Assembly (NCBI GenBank): GCA_032718475.1
Contig: JAUCBJ010007512.1
Span: forward strand, 54,736-118,735
DNA: 64,000 nucleotides
Direction of reading: 5' to 3'
DNA from: Nemertoderma westbladi
Taxonomy: Eukaryota; Xenacoelomorpha; Nemertodermatida; Nemertodermatidae
Shown here: in pieces, positions 52,311-62,901 of the stretch
Layout of the letters: every line of letters begins with the position of its first letter
How positions within the stretch are numbered: the first letter of the stretch is position 1
Made by a program: the position numbers and the translations under genes
The notes under the pieces: model-generated
Seen by the model: the letters and a program-made list of their open reading frames with translations, nothing else
What the model was told of the DNA's origin: nothing
Database searches by the model: none

Positions 52311-55229
52311 TTGAATTATTTAATTATCATCCAAACATTCGGATAAATAAGATGAAATATGCATGTTGAATATACTGTTGGTAGCGCACAAACTAGGTAG
52401 GTTGTTAAGAGGTGGTTTACTAAATTATTAAAATAAATAAAGTTATTAAAATTATTATTATTATTGCATATTATTATTAAAAGAATTAGAGTTCCAGGGT
52501 CATTAAAAATATTGCTTTCCGTAACGATGTGGTGTTTGGTGGGATCCCCTCGCAGATTGTATAATGTAAGTTCGTATCCGCAGCGCGGTGACACAGTTTG
52601 CATATGCAGGTATCAGTCGGTCGCCAGCATTTTGGCGTGTCGCAGCATCGTTGGTGGCAGCCGTTAACAATCAGCTGAGCGGCCGCGCGACGCCTGAACC
52701 CGTATAGGGGCTCGATGTCTAGGCCAGTGCTGCCCATACCGTTATTATCGATAACTTCGAGTAAGTCCGTTGAAGAGGAGTACTTTGAGATACCCGCCCA
52801 CATCTTCCAGTAAAACGCGCGGGTCCGTCTCACATGATCCAAGCCGTCAAGATCACCTGTCGTAAATATCTCACACCCATAAGTCACTGTAGGTCGGACA
52901 ATGCCTAGCCACAACCTCTTTGCTGAACGCATCGAGATCGAGGTCAACTTAACTTTACAAGCCAAGCGAGCACAACATGCTATTCCTTTATTGTATAGGT
53001 GTTGGTAATGAGCCGATGGACCATTTTGGGTTGACAAAACTACTCCGAGGTATTCGAAACTTCTTACGAATTGTATTTGTTTTCCATTAAATAGTAAAAT
53101 ATCATCGTTTGAAAAACGTCCTCCGTTTCTACATTTCACAGCTTTAGTCTTTGTGAGATTAACTGATAATTTATTTAACAAGCAGAACTCAGCAAGTTTG
53201 TTAAGAGAGGCCTGCACGTCGTTGATTGATTCTCCATATATTACTAAATCATCTGCGTACATAAGTACATAACATGACGCTAATGCGATTGCTGCTGGTA
53301 GATCATATACAAATATGCTAAACAGTAATGGTGACAGCTTATCCCCTTGGAGAACTCCAATGGTCTGTGCTATGGGATTTATTACATATCTTCCGACACA
53401 TATGCATACATAGTTTACCGCTAGTATAGACCACAGAATGGTAATGAACTTTCTGCTTACCCCGCATATTGATAGCTTCTTCATTAAAAGCTGACGATCA
53501 ACCGAATCGAAGGCTTTTGTGAAATCTACGAACACACAGTATACATGCCCACCCGAGTTGCTGAGGACGGAGTTAATGTATTCGTATAGCCGCCGTACCG
53601 CCATAATGGTTGATCTGGATTTGCGAAAACCAAATTGCTCAGCCGGCAGGATTCCTGTAGATTCGGCCCAGCAGTATAATCGTCCACAGAGAATCGACGT
53701 ATACACTTTCAACATACAGCATAGGAGGGCAATCCCACGGTAATTTCCAGGCTCAGACTTAGCCCCCTTTCCTTTGAATAATGGTATAAGGTAGGCATAT
53801 AGCCATGCTGCAGGACAAGTTGCTGTAGTAAAACACAGTTGGATTAGCATTAATAAATATGGGAGCGCACCCACCGATATCTGCTTGATCACATCATTTG
53901 TTATACCGTCTGGCCCCGGCGCTTTCCCTGACTTTTGTTTCCTGATTGTGTCCGCAACTTCTTCACTTTCTATTGGCTGATCTAAATAGTTATTGGGTTG
54001 TTCTGGAACTGTTGGTTGAGACAAGGATTCATTCGCTGTTAGTAATGTGGCGAAATGATCATTCCAGGATTCTGCTGATACATGTTGAGCAGTGGGTTTT
54101 TGTTGCTGCTGATGTTTAATAATATTCCAGAAATTTGATCTGTCATTTTCGCATTCCAGAATTATTTTGGTCTCCTGGTTATGTAGAAATAGTTTTTTCT
54201 TACGTTTAAGCAGTATCTTATAGCGTGATTGTAATTCCCGATATAGTAAGCGAGTTTCTTCGTTTGGATTTTCTTTCATAGACCTGAGACTGCTACATAC
54301 ATCATTCTTAGTGTTTCGGCATTCAACGTCAAACCACCGGTTTAATTTTCTAGGTCTCGCTGGGGTTGCAGATATCCTAATAGCGTTCGTTATGTACTCA
54401 TTGAGATCGGTTACACCCTTGTTAGCTGCGTCCATACATTTATTCAGGTTAAGCTCATATGAGAGTTTGTCTACGTCGACCTTCTTTATCGCTGTAGTGC
54501 GCGGTATCTTTGTTTTCAATCCATTACATTGAAGGTTCACTCGAACACGCTGATGCTTTGTGTTAACTGTTGGTTGCACGTTTATATCAACCATGTCTAT
54601 CAGTGACGCATCAACAAAGAATAAATCAATTGCACTGCTTCCATTCCAACAATAGTAGGTCGGTATTACAGGATCATTAATGCACTGAAGGTTTGCTCCC
54701 ATAAGCCCACTACACAATACATTGCCCCTTTCACCTGAAGCGTCTATTCTACAGTTAAAATCACCATATACAATTATTGGTTTTCCTGTCTTCTTTCGAA
54801 CATCTGAGATCATAGGTATGAGTTCTAGTAAAATATCTGATACATATGTCTGTGGAGTGTAATAACACGCCATAAAGACATAGTCACCGCAGGCTATAGC
54901 AATGGTAGAACTGCTGGAGGTAATTTCTTTACAGTTAACATTGTATTTCGAATTCACTGAGATTGCGATTCCACCAGACGGACGGCCTGTCTCGTTTTTA
55001 TCACAGGGAACATTGAATGTTACATACCCAGGAAGGTTAATCTCACTCGCAAGAGTCTCGGTCATCAAAATAACATCGGATGTCACGAAAGTTTCATCTA
55101 AAGTTGTATCAATTGTTGAATTAATTCCTTCTACATTCCATGCAACAATAAGTAGTTGACCATCTGCGTCACTTTCTGTTGTTTCATAAGGGAAAGGTAA
55201 GTGACTGAGATTTTCTAAGTTCTCTAGAG
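52311..55229 (-). mobile_element. Second LINE lineage (APE-RT with YADD), 5'-truncated
   Basis: Insertion on the minus strand flanked by an exact 21-base direct repeat starting TTAGTAACAATAACGATT (52242-52262 and 55230-55250). The 48-base exon duplicate lies between the left copy and the LINE 3' end. The 5' end falls just before the endonuclease, so any ORF1 is missing. The 3' UTR is A/T-rich without a clear poly(A) or microsatellite tail. Confidence 0.85.
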
Positions 55230-55239
55230 TTAGTAACAA
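52486..55239 (-). CDS. LINE endonuclease-reverse transcriptase (YADD type)
   Basis: An open frame of 917 codons whose first codons lie in the flanking repeat, so the natural start is missing. Endonuclease motifs: VAWNVEGINS, MTETL, GDFNCRID near residue 157. RT motifs: LIPLFKGKGAKSEPGNYRGI, EQFGFRKSRST, FVDFTKAFDSVDR, IGVLQGDKLSPLLFSIF, and YADD near residue 660. The C-terminus has a CKLCHRAADTNLHYTIC zinc-knuckle-like motif. It differs clearly from the FADD LINE of 14-17 and 31-35 kb and looks like a jockey/R1-type or CR1-type element; I cannot decide which. Absence of stops indicates a young insertion. Confidence 0.9.
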   Translation of the reverse strand: MLLTLENLENLSHLPFPYETTESDADGQLLIVAWNVEGINSTIDTTLDETFVTSDVILMTETLASEINLPGYVTFNVPCDKNETGRPSGGIAISVNSKYNVNCKEITSSSSTIAIACGDYVFMACYYTPQTYVSDILLELIPMISDVRKKTGKPIIVYGDFNCRIDASGERGNVLCSGLMGANLQCINDPVIPTYYCWNGSSAIDLFFVDASLIDMVDINVQPTVNTKHQRVRVNLQCNGLKTKIPRTTAIKKVDVDKLSYELNLNKCMDAANKGVTDLNEYITNAIRISATPARPRKLNRWFDVECRNTKNDVCSSLRSMKENPNEETRLLYRELQSRYKILLKRKKKLFLHNQETKIILECENDRSNFWNIIKHQQQQKPTAQHVSAESWNDHFATLLTANESLSQPTVPEQPNNYLDQPIESEEVADTIRKQKSGKAPGPDGITNDVIKQISVGALPYLLMLIQLCFTTATCPAAWLYAYLIPLFKGKGAKSEPGNYRGIALLCCMLKVYTSILCGRLYCWAESTGILPAEQFGFRKSRSTIMAVRRLYEYINSVLSNSGGHVYCVFVDFTKAFDSVDRQLLMKKLSICGVSRKFITILWSILAVNYVCICVGRYVINPIAQTIGVLQGDKLSPLLFSIFVYDLPAAIALASCYVLMYADDLVIYGESINDVQASLNKLAEFCLLNKLSVNLTKTKAVKCRNGGRFSNDDILLFNGKQIQFVRSFEYLGVVLSTQNGPSAHYQHLYNKGIACCARLACKVKLTSISMRSAKRLWLGIVRPTVTYGCEIFTTGDLDGLDHVRRTRAFYWKMWAGISKYSSSTDLLEVIDNNGMGSTGLDIEPLYGFRRRAAAQLIVNGCHQRCCDTPKCWRPTDTCICKLCHRAADTNLHYTICEGIPPNTTSLRKAIFLMTLEL

Positions 55240-55329
55240 TAACGATTAACAAAGTGGCTCAATACATACGGTATATATCGTAAACATTCTTCATACTGAG
55301 AATTTATCAACTTGTGCAGTTTATTGATT

Positions 55330-55470
55330 GAACTCGCAACAAAAATTAGAAAGGTGTTGCAAGGATACCAACTCATTACAAGTACTGGTTCGATCCCAAG
55401 ATGTGGTAGCACTGTTTGGGCACAGAGCTTTAAAGCACGAACAGGCATACTTTTGGGAAGCAGAGTGGAT
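55330..55470 (+). mobile_element. tRNA-derived SINE, copy 2
   Basis: A B-box GGTTCGATCCC at 55387-55397, followed by GATGTGGTAGCACTGTTTGGGC as in copy 1 (GGTAGCAGCACTGTTTG). The A-box region (TTGCAAGGATACC at about 55357) is degenerate. It leads directly into the minisatellite at 55480. Confidence 0.55.
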
Positions 55471-55479
55471 GGGTATTGT

Positions 55480-56062
55480 GGGAGATAATGCATGGTGGTG
55501 AACAGACATACCTTTTTGAGAAGCAGAGTGGAAGGGTTTACTGTGGAAGATCACCCTTGGTGGTGAACAGGCATTTCTTTAGGAAACAGAGAAGGATTTA
55601 CTGTGCAAGGTCACCCATGGTGGTGAACAGGGATTCCTCTGGGAAAAGGAGTGGAAGGGTTTACTGTGAATATCACCCATGGTGGTGAACAGGCATTCAT
55701 TTAGGAAACATAGTGGGAAGGGTTTACTGTGGAAGATCATCCATGGTGGTGAACAGGCATTCCTTCAAGAAACAGAGTGGAAGGGTTTAGTATGGAAGAT
55801 CACCCTTGGTGGTGAACAGGCATTCTATTGGGAAATTAAGTCTCAAACATGTTTTAAGTTATCAACGTTAACATAGAAGCATAGAAGAATGGTTTACTGT
55901 GGAAGATCACCCATTGTGATGAACTGACATTCCTTTGGGAAATAGAGCCGAGGGTTTACAGTGGAAGATAACCCATATGATGGTCGTGAACATGCATTCC
56001 TTTAGGAAACAAAGTGGAACGGTTTACTATGGAAGATGGTGGTTAACAGGCATTCCTTGTCT
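55480..56062 (+). repeat. Minisatellite of about 60 bp, about 9 copies, from the SINE tail
   Basis: Unit: GGTTTACTGTGGAAGATCAC, CCATGGTGGTGAACAGGCAT, TCCTTTAGGAAACAGAGTGG, AA. Copies vary by indels and substitutions. The same unit occurs twice behind SINE copy 1 at 1240-1345. Confidence 0.88.
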
Positions 56063-56161
56063 AAACGGGCCTACAAGATTATCCCATTAATAATTAATTA
56101 ACAGTTAAAAGCATTGATTACAGTGAACAACGTTCGATTACTAATATCATTTAGCAGCAAA

Positions 56162-56398
56162 CTAACAGCTATCATTAACTAACTTTTGTTTGAGAAGCAC
56201 TTTGTCTTCATCGAATGGACGGTACCCTTTCTTGTGACCTTTCTTACCATGACCATGGCCCTTCGCGGCGTGTCGCCTAGCAACTGACCCCGAACACCAG
56301 GACGGTGGTAAGAGAACTTTACACGAATATCTACGTGATTCTACAACGAATGCTGCCACCGTCAACAAGGCAAATAATTGGAAATATATACCAATCAT
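56162..56398 (-). CDS. Possible small secreted peptide precursor
   Basis: A 78-codon frame whose first 21 residues form a typical signal peptide (MIGIYFQLFALLTVAAFVVE). The rest is short and very basic, with Cys at 26, 35 and 78 and a His/Gly/Lys stretch KGHGHGKKGHKKGYRPF. Dibasic pairs lie at 22-23, 41-42, 52-53 and 56-57, and GKK at 51-53 would fit amidation plus cleavage of a neuropeptide. An antimicrobial peptide is an equally good reading. An A/T-rich TATATAATT lies about 70 bases upstream of the ATG. GTTAGT near the 3' end could be a splice donor, so the last codons may be intronic. No homologue is recognised. Confidence 0.45.
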   Translation of the reverse strand: MIGIYFQLFALLTVAAFVVESRRYSCKVLLPPSWCSGSVARRHAAKGHGHGKKGHKKGYRPFDEDKVLLKQKLVNDSC

Positions 56399-57089
56399 AT
56401 TTCCTTCAGATTATTATTAATCGAAAATTTAAATATTTGTTTCACACCCTTGGTTTTAATTATATATGTAACTACTTAATAATTTATAGATAGGGATATT
56501 TTTATTAGTTCATGGAAATACTTGTAAAACTGGTAATAATTTATTGTGCCGCTTTATACAATTAATTAAAAATATTCCTGGTCCTAACCAAAACAACGAT
56601 TACACTATAATTCATTAATTTATTTATCCATTATTTTATCCACCTTTTTAATAAATTATTTTATTTATAATCTATAAATATTTTAACTGGAACGCGGGCA
56701 GAGCACGGGATCAAAAAGGACAAGATAAAAAATTAATCTAAGTTGCATGTTTTGTATGCGTTGTCTTTTATTCATTAATTAAATGCAACATTTTCTAGAC
56801 ATTTTGTCTGTTACATGAGACATTATGAGTCATTATAGCTATGCCTTAGAAATATGGAAAACTTATATAGGAATATGGATAGGTATTGCATTGTTGCCAA
56901 GTTACTTATGGAATAAATAAAAAATGTTCCAGAATTTGAGTGTTTCTTAGATACTGCAGAATAAATGGCCAACGCGTAGGCAAGAAAATTCATCCTTCGA
57001 ACGTCCATCATATTTCATCATTGAAATTCCGATTGTATTACATATTTGAAATCCTGGCAATCTCATCTTTCCATCGGTACCAACTAACA
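56399..57089. other. Spacer, no gene seen
   Basis: A/T-rich; presumably contains the promoter of the minus-strand peptide candidate. No other feature was recognised. Confidence 0.45.
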
Positions 57090-57900
57090 TGTTCATGAGG
57101 CCTTCGCGCAGCACGCGGCTCAGTTTTGAGATATACATTAAAATTGAGCAATTCCATCACAAAATCTTTATTTAAGGAATTTAACCAAAGCGGAGGGGGA
57201 TGTTCCTCCCCTTAATTTGCACTACTCCAACCCAAAGGCGCACAAAGGATTGATGAAAGGCAGGTAATGACATTAATTTTGTTTTAAAAGTAATATATTA
57301 AATATATTTTATGCGTGGAGGCGACTAATTTGTAAGGAATATTAAAACTTATGCTGATAGTATTGATACTGAAATCTTAATTTACCATGTGAACAGGAAC
57401 ACCTCAACAAATATGTAGCTAATTATTCTAAAGAATCACGATTAAATACTCAGCCAATCATTTTGCGAGATAAACATTAATATGCAAGCTGGCTTATTAG
57501 TCTGGCTACTGTGGTGAGGTGGGAGTGGGACTGGCTCCCACCCATGCAATAGCAAGCACGCCATGGAATGGGGGAGCTGGAAGTATAGGGTGTGATGAGA
57601 CGGGGAATTTTATAGTTAATTACGTTTAGATCAATTAAAAACACATTTCTTAAAGCAAATCACTTGAACTAATTAAAACTATAATGGAATGGGGTATGGG
57701 GATTACAGCTGTATAATTTTTAAGTATAATTTATATAAATCGTATACTAGAAAATAATTTATTTCCATAGTTGTAATGTAAATAGTTGTAATGTTAATAG
57801 TTGTACCAAGTTTGGTTAAATTTCATTAACATTTGCTGAGTTATTAACGATTAAAAACACGATCTACAGAACGACAGATCTACAGACACACCGATTGAGA
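57090..57900 (+). repeat. Dispersed repeat family A, copy 2
   Basis: Matches the copy at 7255-8800 in order and orientation (GGCCTTCGCGCAGCACG at 57101; ATCACTTGAACTAATTAAAA at about 57658; GAATGGGGTATGGGGATTAC; ACCAAGTTTGG; ACAGAACGACAGA). It is shorter because the duplicated middle part is missing. Confidence 0.6.
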
Positions 57901-57983
57901 TAGTGGTACCCGTATGGTAAGTTCGCTTAGTTTCGTGGCTCGTACCACATCTGTAAGGTTAAGGAATAACTGCAGTGCATTAA

Positions 57984-59537
57984 CCCTATTAGTACCGGGC
58001 TATAAAATGCTGTACAAATACCGGGGGGGGGTCATATTGACCCCTCCCTCTAAAATCTACAAATATTAACGAAAACGTCTAATTTTTTGTGTGTACGTAG
58101 GTATCACTAGTCTGGATCCGACCGAAAAAAAAAATTTTCGAAAAAATGTACTGGGGTGGTAATATTGCAGCACCAAAATTACAAGTAGTGCACAATTTTC
58201 ACAAAATTTGAAAGTTACATTTTTCTGCTAATTGTTTTTCAATACAGGTTTTCTGGGACGCAAAATACTTTGGAAAATATTTAAAAATGATATGATTACC
58301 ATAAATGGCTGTTTAGTCCTCTATGCGTAGGAAAAAAATGAAAAAAACAAGTAACAAGCACTTTTCAGTTAGAACACAAAATTTTTAATTCACTTATACG
58401 ATGCTATAAATTTACATTTTCAGGTTTTCTAGGGCGCTGATTCTAATGGAATACATTTCAAATATGCCAGATCATTGCTACTGGTATTTTTCGGCGTAAT
58501 TTGGCAAATTTTGGTGCTAGCACCAAAATTTCGTACCCATCACCAAAAAGTACAAGTTTGCGATGTCCAGTGCTGTTTTTATTGATTCCATCGGATTCAG
58601 GACGCTCATAAACCCGTATAACGCAAGAAACAAGATAATACTATCTTATGATCAATTTGTTTATTTTCCAAAATTTGGTGCTGGCACAACAATTTTCACC
58701 CACCGGCGAAAAATACAAGTTTGAAAACTCGTATGAAATTTTTACTGATTCCATTGAATTCAGAACCCTCACAAACCTGTATAACGCAAGAAACAAGGTG
58801 ACACAATCAATTGATGTATTTAATGGATTTCAAATTTTGGTGCTAGCACCACATTTTGCACCCACTTCCAAAAAATACAAGTTTGAGATGTCTAGTTCGA
58901 TAATTATATATTCCATTGAATTCAGAACAGCCATAAACCTCTAAAATGCAAGAAATAAATTGTCACAAACAATTTTATCTATTGAATGGATTTTCAAAAT
59001 TTCGTGCTAGCACCAAAATTTGCACACAGCACCGAAAAATACAAGTTTGATACGCTTGGTGCAACTCGTATATATTTCATCGAAACCAGAACCCCATAAA
59101 AACCCCAATTGCGTAAAAACAAGTTTCAAACAATCAATTTACAAAATTGACATATTTCAAAATTTGGTGCTGGCACCAAAATTTGGCACCCGCCGTAAAA
59201 AACAAGTTTGAAATTTCTAAATCAATTTACATGAATTCCATCCAATTGCTAACACCAAAAAACCGGTGTAAATCAAAAATAGAGATGTTACAATTAATAT
59301 TTAATGAAATGTAATTTTCAAAAAACGTCTCAAAAAAAGTGCCAAAAGTAGGGTTAAAAAATGGTGCTATAACTCGAAAACTACTCAATATTTTTGAAAA
59401 CCGTTTTCACTATTAGGAAGACAATAGATTTTTAGGAAAAGTCATAAAATTTCAGATTCCCAACTGCGTTTGTTTCAGAATTATAATAAAAAAACCACGG
59501 GGGGGGTCATATTGACCCCCCCCCGGGTTTAATAGGG
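57984..59537 (+). mobile_element. piggyBac-like non-autonomous element with internal palindromic tandem units
   Basis: Starts CCCTATTA and ends TAATAGGG, flanked on both sides by TTAA (57980-57983 and 59538-59541), the hallmark of piggyBac insertions. A subterminal GGGGGTCATATTGACCCC occurs near both ends (58027-58045 and 59502-59523). The interior (58400-59250) is about six units of roughly 125 bp. Several hold a palindrome of the type TTTGGTGCTAGCACCAAA, best at 58506-58531 (26 bases, perfect), and GAAAAATACAAGTTTG. No transposase ORF is present. Confidence 0.75.
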
Positions 59538-59541
59538 TTAA

Positions 59542-61159
59542 GACTGGTGCAATATCGACGGAGACACATTTTACAAACGCTTGTAGCTAAATAATACAGT
59601 AAAAGTGAAAATAACAATTCTCGCTCAACCACTAAGGGGGAGAGAGGTTAAATTACTATCTCTGTTTCAAAGTTCATGTAATTCAATTTTAGTTAAGATG
59701 TCCTTAAGCTTGAAGGTGGGTAGCCGTAATCAGTACAGGTGTGATTGATAGGCCTACAGTTCATAATGATACAGTATTAGGGCCTACCTTAATACAAAAA
59801 GCCGTATTTCAGTCTTCTATACGTTTTACAAAGGTATTTTATGATGGATGACATTTATGTTAATTAGCCCGCATTTCAAACGATATTTTTTATAAAACTT
59901 ACAGATCAAAATAAATTTTCCTTTATAGTTGTACCAGTGCAGAAACGAGTGTAATGTTAATGATATAAATTCACTAATGGTTAATTAACTCCTATGATCC
60001 TTAAAATTGTCCCTTTTATTGCATTATCCTTCCTTATTGTCCCTATTGGTGAATAGTAATCAGTTACTGTAATATGAAAACCAGACAAACAATGTTTAAT
60101 GACATATTATTGTATTTGTAATAAGTGTAGAGATGATCAACTTTATCCCCACCATTTCACGGAAATGTTTTTCTCTGAAATTCGGAATTCTGAGTTTATA
60201 GCATTCCAGAACAATAATGGTTCAAGCGTTACTAAGTCTTTTAGTTCTGGAACAAATAAAATGTTTTAATTTGAAAATGGGGATTTAGAACAAAGCAGCC
60301 TTTGTTAAAAACGTATTTTAAAAGTGTTAAAAATACACAGTTTTACGATACAATGGTCTATAATATACTAACTAGTTTGCTATGAACAGATGTTGAATAC
60401 GTGAATGCGTGTTCAGAAATAATAACTTGTCAGGTTTAGCTATACGCGTTTATATAAAATACCCGCGGTAGTTCATTAGGTTATATTGATTCACTGGGAA
60501 AAAAGGAGTCATTCATTTTTCTAAGAATTTACAGAACCTGTACATTTGTACATTACTAATGATTGATGCCTTGGTGATTGAAATATATTGACCAGATACA
60601 TGAAGAAAAGACAAATAATCAGTGGTGTTTTAAAAACATTTCAATCTTTATGGATTTTGTGCAAGTCAATTGTGAGTGGGAGTTGTCAAGAAAATGAATT
60701 GCAGAGTAATTAGTTTTGGCGAGTTTTATTTAAAAGTTCTCACACCAATTCATGACACCTAACTGTCGCCATGGTGACAGCTTGTCGAAACGGTACGAGA
60801 AATAAATTCCTTAGAGTTATGATTAGGGATGGCATGCGCCTAATCTATTTGGTGACGGCTACAAAATGACCTCAATAAATTATTGATATTTTATATTATT
60901 TGTTAAAAATCCTTTGCAAACATGGCCAAATGGTTGTTGATATCTTATTGGACACCATCATTGCAAAATAATTTTCCGTTTTCACAACCATTGAAGCAAA
61001 AATCATCTATTTAATGTAGGGTTTAAAAAATTCATAGACTTGAATCAAATATTTCACGTTAAATATTTCAATGAAATTTTAGAAATTTAATCCAATCCGA
61101 GTATTCAGCGACTCATATCTTTTGTCACTTAGTCAGTAATATCCATTACTGATTTATTA
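59542..61159. other. A/T-rich spacer, no gene seen
   Basis: No recognisable coding, RNA or repeat feature. Confidence 0.45.
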
Positions 61160-62220
61160 GTTTTATAGACTGTTTTATATATTTTATTTTAGAGTTAGTC
61201 TGTTTTATATATTTTATTGTAGAGTTAGACTGTTATATATATTTTATTTTAGAGTTAGACTGTTTTATATATTTTATTTTAGAATTAGACTGTTTTATAT
61301 ATTTTATTTTAGAGTTAAACTGTTTTAGTTCTATATATATTTTATTTTAGAGTTAGACTGTTTTATATATTATATTTTAGAGTTAGACTGTTTTATATAT
61401 TTTATTTTATAGTTAGTCTGTTTTATATATTTTATCTTAGAGTTAGACTGTTTTATATATTTTATTTTAGAGTTAGACTGTTTATATATTTTATTTTAGA
61501 GTTAAACTGTTTTAGTTCTATATATATTTTATTTTAGAGTTAGACTGTTTTATATATTATATTTTAGAGTTAGACTGTTTTAGTTTTATATATTTTATTT
61601 TAGAGTTAGACTGTTTTATATATTTTATTTTAGATTTAGACTGTTTTATATATTATATTTTAGAGTTAGACTGTTTTAGTTTTATATATTTTATTTTAGA
61701 GTTAGACTGTTTTATATATTTTATTTTAGATTTAGACTGTTTTATATATTTTATTTTAGAGTTAGACTGTTTTATATATTTTATTTTAGAGTTAGACTGT
61801 TTTATATATTTTATTTTAGAGTCAGACTGTTTTATATATTTTATTTTAGAGTTAGACTGTTTTAGTTTTATATATTTTATTTTAGATTTAGACTGTTTTA
61901 TATATTTTATTTTAGATTTAGACTGTTTTATATATTTTATTTTAGAGTTAGACTGTTTTATATATTTTATTTTAGAGTTAGACTGTTTTATATATTTTAT
62001 TTTAGAGTCAGACTGTTTTATATATTTTATTTTAGAGTTAGACTGTTTTAGTTTTATATATTTTATTTTAGAGTTAGACTGTTTTAGTTTTATATATTTT
62101 ATTTTAGAGTTAGACTGTTTTATATATTATATTTTAGAGTTAGACTGTTTTATATATTTTATTTTAGATTTAGACTGTTTTATATATTATATTTTAGAGT
62201 TAGACTGTTTTAGTTTTATA
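61160..62220 (+). repeat. 30-bp A/T-rich satellite, left part
   Basis: Unit: TTTTATATATTTTATTTTAG plus AGTTAGACTG. A recurrent variant inserts TAG before TTTTATATA; others read ATTTAGACTG or ATATTATATTTTAG. It is the same array as 62902-64000. Confidence 0.93.
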
Positions 62221-62222
62221 TA

Positions 62223-62899
62223 CAGTACAGGCCACCAGAAAAAGCAGATTTCATCCAATGTGATCACATGTGAACACATTTGTTCAAGTCATCTGATTGG
62301 CAGGTTATGGCGAGTTATCTTCTCGACTTATTTTCTTGCTGGGACCGACAAAGGCTTTGTGTGCGGTGCGTGCGCCTGTATGTCTGATATCAGGTAGATG
62401 AGAGAGCCCCCATTGCGGACATGGGCTGTATTGGTAGAGAGAGAACTACATACAAGACCACATGGAGGTTCATTGAGTGTATGGGTATATGGATGGAGGA
62501 GCCTAGACCATTGAATAATTAATTTAGTGCAGGGGGGTGTCGCGCCATTAGTCTATGACACCGAGAGGGCACAGAGAAACACCAGAAGATGCCTTAACAT
62601 CACTAACTATAGGCCTGCCTACTAGACACTATTAACCGCACACTATAAAGGTAAACAAAATCCTTATCGCATTTCCAGCTGCAGTGAGTGACAGTTCGCG
62701 GCAAACTACAGAGAGTTTCCAGATTACTAAGCGTTTCAAAAGTATTAAAACAATTGTATCCTTTGGCGAAAAAATTTTGGTTGTTGCCATTTCAATTATG
62801 TTCAATTGTCCCGTTCAACAACATTACATTACTCTGGTACACATTTGATAAAATGTGTTCACAATTGTACAAATTTGCGTTTTCTGGTGGCCTGTACTG
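62223..62899. mobile_element. Tc1/mariner-type MITE inserted in the satellite
   Basis: 677 bases with inverted ends CAGTACAGGCCACCAGAAAA and its reverse complement at the right. Inverted similarity continues inward (TGTGAACACATTT near 62270 and AAATGTGTTCACA near 62850). TA on both sides (62221-62222 and 62900-62901) is the target duplication. Removing the element restores an ordinary satellite unit. A 74-codon frame near the right end has no recognisable domain. Confidence 0.85.
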
Positions 62900-62901
62900 T
62901 A

